DNA from: Phycisphaeraceae bacterium
GTDB lineage: Bacteria > Planctomycetota > Phycisphaerae > Phycisphaerales > UBA1924
Length of the DNA: 37,194 bases
NCBI GenBank assembly: GCA_026128865.1
Contig: JAHCJE010000014.1
Coordinates: forward strand, 1 to 37,194
Direction: 5' to 3'
Part shown: one piece after another, positions 17,069 to 23,823 of the stretch
Numbering within the stretch: the stretch's first letter is position 1
How the letters are laid out: every line of letters begins with the position of its first letter
Notes under the pieces: model-generated
What the model saw: only the letters and a program-made list of their open reading frames with translations
What the model was told of the DNA's origin: nothing
Database searches by the model: none
Translations under genes and position numbers: made by a program

Positions 17069-17761
17069 CTATCGGTCGCGTCCCGCGACGCCGTACCAGG
17101 TGGTGATGACGGGATACCCGACGCCGCTGGGGTTGTCGACCACCAACTCGCCGTCGGGCAGGAAGTCCATCCACCGGCCAATCAGCGCGCTCCCGTCCGC
17201 CATGGCGACGGGGCCGGGCGAACTGTCCGGGTAGCAACACCACGTGTGCGGCCACGGGCTGCGCTTCTCGTAGGTGTAGAGCCAGTAGAGCATCCCCTTG
17301 GAGGCGGGCAGGCGGGTCTGGCGACGATACACGGGCACCGGCGGCTCATCCCAGGCGTTCCGATCGGGCGTATTGCCCGGTTCCATTCGACGCGCGTCGT
17401 AGACCATGCAGAGCGAGAGTTGGAAGACGGAGGCTCGCTCCGCCGCGCGATCGTCGAGCATGCCCTCGCGCACCAGCGCTTCGTACCACTTGCGTGCGCA
17501 ATCGCCGACGGTGTCGAAGCCCGCGAACGGGTACAGGTCGTTGTGCTCGTTGCCGTACATCTCGACCAGGGCCGCCTGCTGCTGGATCTCGCCGAGCAGG
17601 GAAGTCAGCCGACCCTGGTGCCAGGTCTGTCGTACCGACGGCAGCAGCAGGCCGACGAGGATGGTCAGCACGCCGAGGACGACAACGAGTTCGGGGAGGG
17701 AGAAGCCGCGCCGACCGGCGAGGCTCCATGCACGAACCGGGCTGGTCCGGGTCGGCCGCAT
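17069..17761 (-). CDS. Type II secretion-like pseudopilin (prepilin-type N-terminus)
   Basis: 230 residues. The prepilin peptidase site is RRG^FSLPELVVVLGVLTILVGL, with Gly19 at -1, Phe20 at +1 and the key Glu24 at +5, followed by one hydrophobic helix. A coiled segment (GRLTSLLGEIQQQAALVEMY) and a C-terminal domain with PVAMADGSALIGRW resemble the planctomycete pseudopilin families with a terminal DG motif. It would be inserted in the inner membrane and processed into a pseudopilus. It is the first gene of an operon of at least four genes. The ATG at 17761 has no Shine-Dalgarno but lies 6 nt downstream of TATACT, so the message is probably leaderless, and this fixes the start. Confidence 0.88.
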   Translation of the reverse strand: MRPTRTSPVRAWSLAGRRGFSLPELVVVLGVLTILVGLLLPSVRQTWHQGRLTSLLGEIQQQAALVEMYGNEHNDLYPFAGFDTVGDCARKWYEALVREGMLDDRAAERASVFQLSLCMVYDARRMEPGNTPDRNAWDEPPVPVYRRQTRLPASKGMLYWLYTYEKRSPWPHTWCCYPDSSPGPVAMADGSALIGRWMDFLPDGELVVDNPSGVGYPVITTWYGVAGRDR

Positions 17762-17767
17762 GGAGGG

Positions 17768-17799
17768 AGTATACCACGCGACCCCCCCCCCCCGGTCAA
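17768..17799 (-). promoter_or_regulatory. Promoter of the pseudopilin operon with a 12-G spacer tract
   Basis: On the minus strand TTGACC (17799-17794), a 20-nt spacer (17793-17774) and TATACT (17773-17768), then CCCTCC and the ATG. The first 12 nt of the spacer are all G. A 20-nt spacer is longer than the 17 nt preferred by sigma70, so loss of 2-3 G should raise promoter strength. TSS is predicted at or beside the A of the ATG. Confidence 0.7.
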
Positions 17800-17897
17800 C
17801 CCTTCGCTTGGCACTTTGGGGGTCTTCCGTGAGCGCTCAGGGGTGTGGATGGGGTCTGTGTTCGGGTGTTGTTGCGTGCGAAAAACGAAAATCATGC

Positions 17898-17927
17898 TTG
17901 ACAAACCGCAATGAACTTCAATAATAC
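17898..17927 (+). promoter_or_regulatory. Consensus promoter of the DUF2089-like gene, apparently leaderless
   Basis: TTGACA (17898-17903) is followed by TAATAC (17922-17927, spacer 18) or the overlapping AATAAT (17920-17925, spacer 16). The ATG at 17933 is 5-7 nt downstream of the -10, so the transcript should begin at or within a base or two of the start codon. No Shine-Dalgarno is present. Confidence 0.7.
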
Positions 17928-17932
17928 GAAAA

Positions 17933-18295
17933 ATGGATATCGAGATTGAAAAGCCGGTCGAGTCGCATCCACTCTGCCGCCTGCCGCGGGAGGACCTGGA
18001 CCTGGTGGCGGAGTTGGTGCTGGCGTCGGGGTCGCTGAAGGCGGTTGCTGAGGCGTACGGGGTGAGTTACCCCACGATCCGGGGGCGGGTGGACCGGGTG
18101 ATCGAGCGGCTGCGGATGGTGCTGGAAGACCGCAAGCCCGACCCGGTGACGGACCTGTTGGCGGACCTCGTCGCCCGGGGAGACCTGACCGGGGCGACGG
18201 CGCGGCGGATTCGGGATGCGGTGCGCGAGGCGAGGAAGACGGGGCCTGAAAGGCCCCGCCCCGAGGAACTGGGATCCGAGGGAATGAACGGATGA
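17933..18295 (+). CDS. DUF2089-like HTH regulator
   Basis: 120 residues. LVAELVLASGSLKAVAEAYGVSYPTIRGRVDRVIERL (about 24-60) matches the helix-turn-helix part of DUF2089 proteins, which resembles sigma factor region 4. The zinc ribbon found at the N-terminus of many members is absent. The C-terminal third is charged and helical. A perfect 7-bp hairpin (18241-18257) falls in the last codons. It is probably a DNA-binding regulator of its own operon with the next two genes, and it starts from a leaderless consensus promoter. Confidence 0.8.
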   Translation: MDIEIEKPVESHPLCRLPREDLDLVAELVLASGSLKAVAEAYGVSYPTIRGRVDRVIERLRMVLEDRKPDPVTDLLADLVARGDLTGATARRIRDAVREARKTGPERPRPEELGSEGMNG

Positions 18296-18308
18296 AAGGA
18301 GGCGTGTG

Positions 18309-18662
18309 ATGGAACCGTGGGTGTCGCTGGACAAGGCATGGATGCTCGGGGCGTTCATCGGCGGGGGCGGCGGCACGGCCATCGGCCTGCTCGGGGCGAC
18401 GGCGGGCGTGCTGGCGCCGCGGGGCATCGGCCGGCGGGCGGTGCTCGGCGCGATGCTGGCCTTCGCCCTGATCGGGCTGGGGCTGGTCGCGGCGGGCGTT
18501 GTCGGGCTGATCGTCGGCCAGCCGTTCCACGTCTGGTTCTGGCTGCTGCAGCCGGGCGTGATCTTCGCGTTCGTGACGGGACCGCTGATCCCGGTCGTCG
18601 CGCGGCGTTACGCGCAGGCCGAGCAACGCCGGCTCGACGCCGAATCGCTCCGGCGGGGCTGA
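18309..18662 (+). CDS. Small membrane protein, DUF2089-operon partner
   Basis: 117 residues from ATG 18309, preceded by a strong AGGAGG 6 nt upstream. Three hydrophobic stretches: MLGAFIGGGGGTAIGLLGAT, AVLGAMLAFALIGLGLVAAG with VVGLIV, and WFWLLQPGVIFAFVTGPLI. The tail is charged (RRYAQAEQRRLDAESLRR). Function unknown. The position 13 nt after the DUF2089-like gene and 28 nt before the M16 peptidase indicates one operon; a membrane sensor or anti-regulator role is possible but unproven. Confidence 0.8.
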   Translation: MEPWVSLDKAWMLGAFIGGGGGTAIGLLGATAGVLAPRGIGRRAVLGAMLAFALIGLGLVAAGVVGLIVGQPFHVWFWLLQPGVIFAFVTGPLIPVVARRYAQAEQRRLDAESLRRG

Positions 18663-18690
18663 CACACACACACCAAACGGAGAACCGATC

Positions 18691-20049
18691 ATGACCACGA
18701 TCCATCCTCCTCGACGGACCAGGGTTGGTGCGGCCCTCGCCGCGCTCGCCTGCACGCTGGCGGCCGCGGCGGCACAACCGGAGCGCATCGCGATCGAGGG
18801 CGGGCCGGTGGTGATCCTGCTGCCGGTCGAGGGCGCGGGGCGCGTGTCGGTCGAGGCCGTCTACGACGTCGGGATCATCGACGATCCCCGCGGCATCCCT
18901 CAGGCCGCACACCTGATCGAGCATCTCGCGTGCGTCGGGGCGACGGCCAACGACGGGCCGGGCGAGACCTTCCGCCGGCTCAACGGGATCGGCGTGGCCA
19001 ACGCGGAAACCATGCCGGACCTGACGCACTACGACCTGTGCGCGCCGGCGGATGAACTCGACTTCGTGCTGCGCGTCGAGGCCGACAGGCTGCGCTCGCT
19101 GCGGATCGACGAGGCGATCGTCGCGCAGGAGGCGCCGCGCTGCTACGAGGAAGTTCGGTTCGTCACCACTCGCACGCCGCCCGCGCTGGGGAAGTTCGCC
19201 CTCATGGCGGCGACGCAGGCGTGGCGGCACGGCCTCGACCGCGCCCTCGTCATGGGCGGGCTGGAGGACGCGCCGCTGGACGATCTGCGGGCGTTCCACA
19301 GTGCGTTCTACACACGGAGCAACCTGACGCTCGTGATCGTGGGTGAGTTCGAGCGCGACGCCGCGCTGGACGCCGTGCGTCGCCACTTCGCCGACCTGCC
19401 CGCGCGCCCGCCGGTCCACGAGCCGATCGACTGGACCCGCGCCCCGCGCGACGCAACGGTGACATGGGACGCCCCGGCGACGATCGTGTACCTGGCGTTC
19501 GAGCCGCCTGAGTCGAGGGCCGAGCGGCTGGTGCTGACCGCGCTCGTGCCGCAGGTGGTGCAAGTGCTTGCCAGACACCCGGAGGTGCTGCGCCACGCGA
19601 GCACGATCGACAGTTCGAATCGCGCGTGGCCCGTCGGCCGCCTGCCGGTCTTCCTCGCGGCGACACTGCGCGACGGCGCGGACCCTGCCGAGGCCCGCGA
19701 CGCCCTGGAGCGGCGGCTTCGCGAAGTGCTTTCGATGGCGGACTCGCCGATCCTCGTGCAGCGAAGCGTGCAGCAGGCCGCCGCCCGCCCGTGGTCGTTC
19801 GAAGCAGGTGAACTCAAGCGAACCGCGGACGCCGTCGCCTCGCGGCCCGGCATGACCCCGGAGCGCGCGACCGACAGCGTGCTCGGCAACACGGCCGTCC
19901 AGCTCGGCATGCGGGACCTCTGGCTCGGCCCCGACCCGGACGCCCTCGTGCGCGAGGCGGAACGCCTGACCGCCGAAGACCTCGCCGCGCTCATCGACCG
20001 CACCTTCGACCCCGAGCGGATGATCGTGACGACACTCGTGCCGGAGTGA
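18691..20049 (+). CDS. Secreted M16-family zinc peptidase (insulinase-like)
   Basis: 452 residues. A signal peptide covers about 1-29 (AALACTLAAAAAQ). The inverted zinc motif HLIEH is at 74-78 and the third ligand is Glu153/154 in CYEEVR, about 75 residues on, as expected for HxxEH-x74-76-E. The C-terminal half is the usual second, inactive M16 domain. Thus a catalytically competent exported zinc metallopeptidase, or one half of an M16B pair. GGAG lies about 10 nt upstream of the ATG. It is the last gene of the DUF2089 operon; a REP-like element at 20071 follows and separates it from a convergent gene. Confidence 0.88.
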   Translation: MTTIHPPRRTRVGAALAALACTLAAAAAQPERIAIEGGPVVILLPVEGAGRVSVEAVYDVGIIDDPRGIPQAAHLIEHLACVGATANDGPGETFRRLNGIGVANAETMPDLTHYDLCAPADELDFVLRVEADRLRSLRIDEAIVAQEAPRCYEEVRFVTTRTPPALGKFALMAATQAWRHGLDRALVMGGLEDAPLDDLRAFHSAFYTRSNLTLVIVGEFERDAALDAVRRHFADLPARPPVHEPIDWTRAPRDATVTWDAPATIVYLAFEPPESRAERLVLTALVPQVVQVLARHPEVLRHASTIDSSNRAWPVGRLPVFLAATLRDGADPAEARDALERRLREVLSMADSPILVQRSVQQAAARPWSFEAGELKRTADAVASRPGMTPERATDSVLGNTAVQLGMRDLWLGPDPDALVREAERLTAEDLAALIDRTFDPERMIVTTLVPE

Positions 20050-20070
20050 TGAACCCGACCCCGCACGACA

Positions 20071-20096
20071 ACAAGCCCCGAGCGGGAGCACGGGCG
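20071..20096. repeat. REP-like element, copy 1
   Basis: A 26-bp sequence beginning ACAAGCCCCGAGCGGGAGCA lies between two convergent gene ends. It matches 20675-20700 at 25 of 26 positions. Confidence 0.8.
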
Positions 20097-20101
20097 GGAG
20101 G

Positions 20102-20632
20102 TCAAAACCACGGCTTCAGGTTCCACGCCACGATGGTGAGCGTGCAGATGATGGCTGACGTGATGGCGAGCCGGACAAGCCGGATGCGAGGACCGAAGAC
20201 GTAGCGTCGTTCCAAACGGCTGTATGCACAGATCAGGGCGATCCATGGCAAGGCCAACGAGCCGATGACGATGGTCATCGCAAGCATCATGGCCTGTGAA
20301 TCGGACACCACTCCACGTTCCTCTGCTGCCGTTGCCACGACGGCGGCCAGCAACACGCCGAGCACAAGGAACAACCCCACGATAACAGTGCCTGACACTG
20401 CCAGGCAGACCGCCGAGCACGCGTATCGCCAGCGCGACCCCACCGCCGGCCACTCCTCCCGCCATGCCGGGTCATGCTCCAGCCCGCACTCCGGGCAGCG
20501 CGGCCCGGTCGGCACGGTCACGTCGTAGCCGCAGCGCGGACAGAGCATCTTGCGCTCGCGCAGCCACTTCGCCCGCCGCTCACGATGGATCGCGAGGTCC
20601 CTCAGCCAGCGTTCTCGGAGCCAGCGCATCAT
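20102..20632 (-). CDS. Zinc-ribbon membrane protein
   Basis: 176 residues from ATG 20632 (MMRWLRERWL; a second ATG follows at once). After a very basic N-terminus there is a four-cysteine zinc ribbon, CPRCGYDV...CPECG, with C31, C34, C46 and C49. Three hydrophobic helices follow (AVCLAVSGTVIVGLFLVLGV, MMLAMTIVIGSLALPWIALI, LAITSAIICTLTIVAW). This CPRCGYD ribbon joined to membrane helices is, as I recall, very common in planctomycetes and of unknown function. It stands alone between REP-like elements. Confidence 0.82.
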   Translation of the reverse strand: MMRWLRERWLRDLAIHRERRAKWLRERKMLCPRCGYDVTVPTGPRCPECGLEHDPAWREEWPAVGSRWRYACSAVCLAVSGTVIVGLFLVLGVLLAAVVATAAEERGVVSDSQAMMLAMTIVIGSLALPWIALICAYSRLERRYVFGPRIRLVRLAITSAIICTLTIVAWNLKPWF

Positions 20633-20674
20633 CGCGCAGATTGTAACCGCGCGACGGATGCCTCCCGTGCGAGT

Positions 20675-20740
20675 ACAAGCCCCGCGCGGGAGCACGGGCG
20701 CGTGCTCGTTCGACCCCGTGCTTCCGCACGGGGCTCGTAC
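20675..20740. repeat. REP-like pair in inverted orientation (copies 2 and 3)
   Basis: Copy 2 (20675-20700) is on the same strand as copy 1. Copy 3 (20714-20740) is inverted relative to it with about three changes. Copy 3 contains a perfect 8-bp hairpin with a TTCC loop (20714-20733). The pair lies just after the stop of the dehydrogenase gene and could end its transcript. Confidence 0.8.
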
Positions 20741-20746
20741 ATGCAC

Positions 20747-21709
20747 TCAACATGAAGGCGAATCCGGCGTCAGCGTGTGCTCGGGCGCTTCGCCGGTGAG
20801 CACGCGCCAGACGTCGCGCACGACCCAGGACATCTCGCGCTTGGCGTGGCGGGTTGCGCCGGCGACGTGGGGCGTCAGGCGCGCGTTCGGCAGGCCCCAG
20901 AGCGGGCACGACGAGCCGGGCGGTTCGGGGTCGAACACGTCCAGCACGGCGGCGGCACGCGGGTTGGCTCGCAGGAAGGCGGCGCACGCGACGGCATCGA
21001 CGACGAAGCCGCGGCTGGTGTTGATGAGCAGGGCGTCGGGCTTCGTGCGGGCGAAGGCGGGCGGGCCGAGCAGGGCGCGGTTCGAGGGGCGGGCGTCGAC
21101 GTGGACGCTCAGCACGTCGGCGGCGGCGAGCAGGTCGTCGAGCGGGACCGGCTGCGCGCCGTGGCGGTCGGGGGGGGCGATCTCGCGCAGGTCGTGGTAG
21201 AGGACGCGCATGTCGAGGGCCGCGCCGAGTCGGGCCACCTGCGAGCCGATGCGCCCGAGGCCGAGGATGCCGAGCGTGAGGCCGGCGAGTTCGCGCTCGG
21301 CTTCGAGGCTCTTGCGCAGGCGGTTCCACTCGTCGGGCGGGAGCGGGCGGTCGAGCGTCGCCCGCGGGCGGAGCGAGTCGAGCATCGCGGCGGCGACGAA
21401 CTCGACGACGGCCCGCGTGTTCGCGCCGGGCATGTTGACGACGATGACGCCCCGCGCCGAGCACGCCGCCACGTCGATGTTGTCCACGCCGACGCCGGCT
21501 CGTCCGACGACGCGCAAGCGCGGCGCGCCGGTCAGCATCGCGTCGTCCACGCGCGTGTAGGTCCGCACGATCAGCCCCTCGGCCCGCGCGAGCAAGGCCG
21601 GAAAGCGGGGATCGTCGGCGGGGCAGCGCACCAGTTCGCACCGCTCGGCGAGCCACGCGGCGGGCTGCGGGTCGAGGTCCTCGGTCTGGATGACGAGCGG
21701 GCGCGGCAT
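20747..21709 (-). CDS. D-isomer-specific 2-hydroxyacid dehydrogenase (phosphoglycerate dehydrogenase-like)
   Basis: 320 residues. The NAD loop GLGRIG is at 150-155. The catalytic trio is Arg233 in NTSRGFVVD, Glu262 in DPEP and His281 in LTPHVAG. VVGRAGVGVDNIDV in the N-terminal domain resembles SerA. There is no ACT or other C-terminal regulatory domain, so this is a short form; 3-phosphoglycerate, glyoxylate or another 2-oxoacid are all possible substrates. No Shine-Dalgarno; TAGCAT lies 9 nt before the ATG (21719-21724). Confidence 0.9.
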   Translation of the reverse strand: MPRPLVIQTEDLDPQPAAWLAERCELVRCPADDPRFPALLARAEGLIVRTYTRVDDAMLTGAPRLRVVGRAGVGVDNIDVAACSARGVIVVNMPGANTRAVVEFVAAAMLDSLRPRATLDRPLPPDEWNRLRKSLEAERELAGLTLGILGLGRIGSQVARLGAALDMRVLYHDLREIAPPDRHGAQPVPLDDLLAAADVLSVHVDARPSNRALLGPPAFARTKPDALLINTSRGFVVDAVACAAFLRANPRAAAVLDVFDPEPPGSSCPLWGLPNARLTPHVAGATRHAKREMSWVVRDVWRVLTGEAPEHTLTPDSPSC

Positions 21710-22063
21710 CGCGGCGTGATGCTACCCCGCCGACGGAAAGGGCATTTCACGCTGAGGCAACGAACCGCAGGAGGTGGAAAGACAAACGCCGTGAGCAAAG
21801 CAGACGAAAGACGGGCGATGACTCGCTCGCATGTCGTCGAAGCGCTCGCGACGTACCGCCGGGGTGCTTCACCACCGAAGTGCGGCGGGCTTGGCGAGAA
21901 GGGTTCGATGGGGTTTGCGAAGCGACCATGGGTTCCGCGATGGAGGCTCCATCGCTCCTCGCCCGAGTGGTCCGGTGCTTCGCTCCGAACCGGTGAGAGG
22001 TCTCGGCAGCAAGACGCTCGGCGGGTGTTGGAACGTCCTGTGATAGAGCCGAAGCATAGAGCC
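21710..22063. other. Gene-free stretch upstream of the dehydrogenase and downstream of tRNA-Asp
   Basis: About 350 bp without a believable gene; the open frames here are short or run into the tRNA. A perfect 9-bp inverted repeat with a one-base centre lies at 21937-21955 (GCGATGGAG / CTCCATCGC). The dehydrogenase promoter should be at the left end and the tRNA terminator is at the right end. Confidence 0.6.
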
Positions 22064-22096
22064 GAAAAGAAAACGGCCTCACGAAGAGGGCCGTTT
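22064..22096 (-). terminator. Intrinsic terminator of tRNA-Asp
   Basis: On the minus strand AAACGGCCCTC, TTCGT and GAGGCCGTTT make a long stem with one bulged base, followed by TCTTTTC. It begins 5 nt after the tRNA 3' end. Confidence 0.8.
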
Positions 22097-22100
22097 CAAG

Positions 22101-22174
<74 letters not shown>

Positions 22175-22266
22175 AATCGTCTGCTTGTCGCCACGCGGCC
22201 TGGCGGGCGGCGGGTCGAACGGCCTCTCCGGGTCGCTCGTCCGGGCCTTGGGGCCGGGGCACCGGA

Positions 22267-22294
22267 AACATACGCCGCAGGGGGTGGGGGTCAA
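22267..22294 (-). promoter_or_regulatory. Possible promoter of tRNA-Asp
   Basis: On the minus strand TTGACC (22294-22289), 16-nt spacer, TATGTT (22272-22267). It would give a leader of about 86 nt before the mature tRNA 5' end. Confidence 0.4.
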
Positions 22295-22395
22295 GTCCGC
22301 AGGGGGCTTGCGGCTTGGGGCTTGGGGGTCGCCCGGGGAACCCGGAAACCGCTCCCTCACTCGTTCGGCTTGGTCACGGTCGATGGGCCAAGCGG

Positions 22396-22605
22396 CTACC
22401 GACCCTGCTGCGGCAGCGTGATCCGCCCCGGCTCCTGGATCGAGATCGCGTCGCCCTTGGGGCTGAGTTTCGAGCCTTGGACGTAGACGAACGCGCACGC
22501 CGCGAGCAGCGCCAGCGTCGCCAGCACGGCCAGCGCGGAGTACACGTCGGGGCTGGCGCCGCGGTGGGCACGTCCGCCCGGCATCTGCATCCCGAACTGG
22601 CTCAT
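22396..22605 (-). CDS. Small single-pass membrane protein
   Basis: 69 residues from ATG 22605 with AGGAG 7 nt upstream. One hydrophobic helix (VYSALAVLATLALLAACAFVYV) is followed by a short tail (ISIQEPGRITLPQQGR). No family is recognised. It lies 88 nt after the coiled-coil protein gene on the same strand and is probably co-transcribed with it. Confidence 0.7.
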   Translation of the reverse strand: MSQFGMQMPGGRAHRGASPDVYSALAVLATLALLAACAFVYVQGSKLSPKGDAISIQEPGRITLPQQGR

Positions 22606-22693
22606 GGGGTCGCTCCTGGGGGCTGAAAGTCCGAAGGCCGAATGGGAAATTCCGGAGTGAACGTGCCGGAGGCCGCGGCAAGGGAAGGATCGA

Positions 22694-23554
22694 TCAGTAC
22701 AGACGGCTGAGGACGAGGTCGCCTTCGCGGACGGCGTCGCCCGCGAGGAGGTCTACCCGTGCGACCGCGTTATTCAGGTCGGTCGTCACGACGACGAGGT
22801 TCGCCACGAACTGGTCGCGCCCGCGACCAACGTAGAGCTTCATATTTTCCGCGACGCGGTCGTTGGTGCCGACGTTCAGCTCGACGAGGGTCTGACCAGT
22901 GGATGGGTCCTTGCGGACCTTCGTGACACGGCCGGTGATGAGAGCGCCGGTTGCCTCGTAGGGCTGATCGGCCCGTCCGCCCGCCGTCAGCGTGCCCTGC
23001 TGGGCGGACTGCAGCGCCCGCTGCGTCGCCACCAGTTGCTCCTGCAGCGCGCGGGTGGTCTGCTCGTAGACCTGCCGCTGGCTTTCGAGGTCGTTGAGCC
23101 GGTCCTCGAGGCTGAGCGTCTCGCGGCGGAGGCGCAGTTCGCTGGTGCGCAGCGCGGTCACTTCGGCGCGGTAGGACTCGATGAGCGAGGCCTGGGCCTT
23201 GATCGACTCGACGAAGTCCCCGATCTGGTTCTTCGTGGACTGCGCGTCCTCTTCCGCCTTGCGCTTATCGGCGAGCAGCCGCGAGTTCTCGGTGAGCAGG
23301 TCGCGGATCTGCGAGCGGAGGTTCGCGTTGTCCGTGCTCAGCTGGTCCACCTGCCGGGCGAGACGGTTCTGCATCTCGGAGAACTGGCTCGTCGCGGCGT
23401 CGCGTGCGGCGGCGGCCTCGGCGGCACGGGCCAGCGCGTTGCGATAGTCCGCCTCGACGCGGTCCGCGTTGACGCTGTAGGTCATCGTCAGCGCGGCCAG
23501 CACCAGCGCCAGCACGGCGGCGAACACGACGAACACCTTGGTGAGAATGTGCAC
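22694..23554 (-). CDS. Membrane-anchored coiled-coil protein
   Basis: 286 residues from GTG 23554, preceded by GAGGAG about 8 nt upstream. An N-terminal helix (VFVVFAAVLALVLAALTMTY) acts as an uncleaved anchor. Residues of about 30-190 form a long Gln/Glu/Arg/Leu-rich coiled coil. A C-terminal domain of roughly 85 residues (GALITGRVTKVRKDPSTGQT to the final LSRLY) is beta-rich and contains GTNDRV and EGDLVLSRL. The overall plan resembles periplasmic cell-envelope proteins with MreC-like beta domains, but I cannot assign a family. Expected topology is a cytoplasmic N-terminus with an extracytoplasmic coiled coil. Confidence 0.82.
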   Translation of the reverse strand: MHILTKVFVVFAAVLALVLAALTMTYSVNADRVEADYRNALARAAEAAAARDAATSQFSEMQNRLARQVDQLSTDNANLRSQIRDLLTENSRLLADKRKAEEDAQSTKNQIGDFVESIKAQASLIESYRAEVTALRTSELRLRRETLSLEDRLNDLESQRQVYEQTTRALQEQLVATQRALQSAQQGTLTAGGRADQPYEATGALITGRVTKVRKDPSTGQTLVELNVGTNDRVAENMKLYVGRGRDQFVANLVVVTTDLNNAVARVDLLAGDAVREGDLVLSRLY

Positions 23555-23722
23555 GGTCTGCTCCTCGGGCGTGTGTGCCCGCCTTTCGTGGCGGCGACCC
23601 CGCTTGACGCCTCACGGGCGCATCGGCGGGAGGGTGGTCCAGGCTCCTCTTCGCGTCCCGGGCCGCCGCGGCTGCCTTTCCGCCGGCAGGGCGACCCCCC
23701 CAGGGCCGGACGCGCGTCCCGT

Positions 23723-23751
23723 TTGATACCGGGCCGATCGTAGCGTGTCAA
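23723..23751 (-). promoter_or_regulatory. Near-consensus promoter of the coiled-coil protein gene
   Basis: On the minus strand TTGACA (23751-23746), an exact 17-nt spacer and TATCAA (23728-23723). Predicted start near 23716 gives a GC-rich leader of about 160 nt before the GTG. Confidence 0.65.
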
Positions 23752-23823
23752 TCGCGGACTGCCAGAACGCTTGTCGGGCTGGAGCCTTCCTGTCCTTTGG
23801 GGCGGTGCCTTCCAGCCCCCCTT

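Noticed and set aside
18241-18257. Terminator in the DUF2089-like gene
   Set aside because: The 7-bp hairpin lies inside the coding region with no T-tract, and the next two genes are closely spaced with Shine-Dalgarno sequences.
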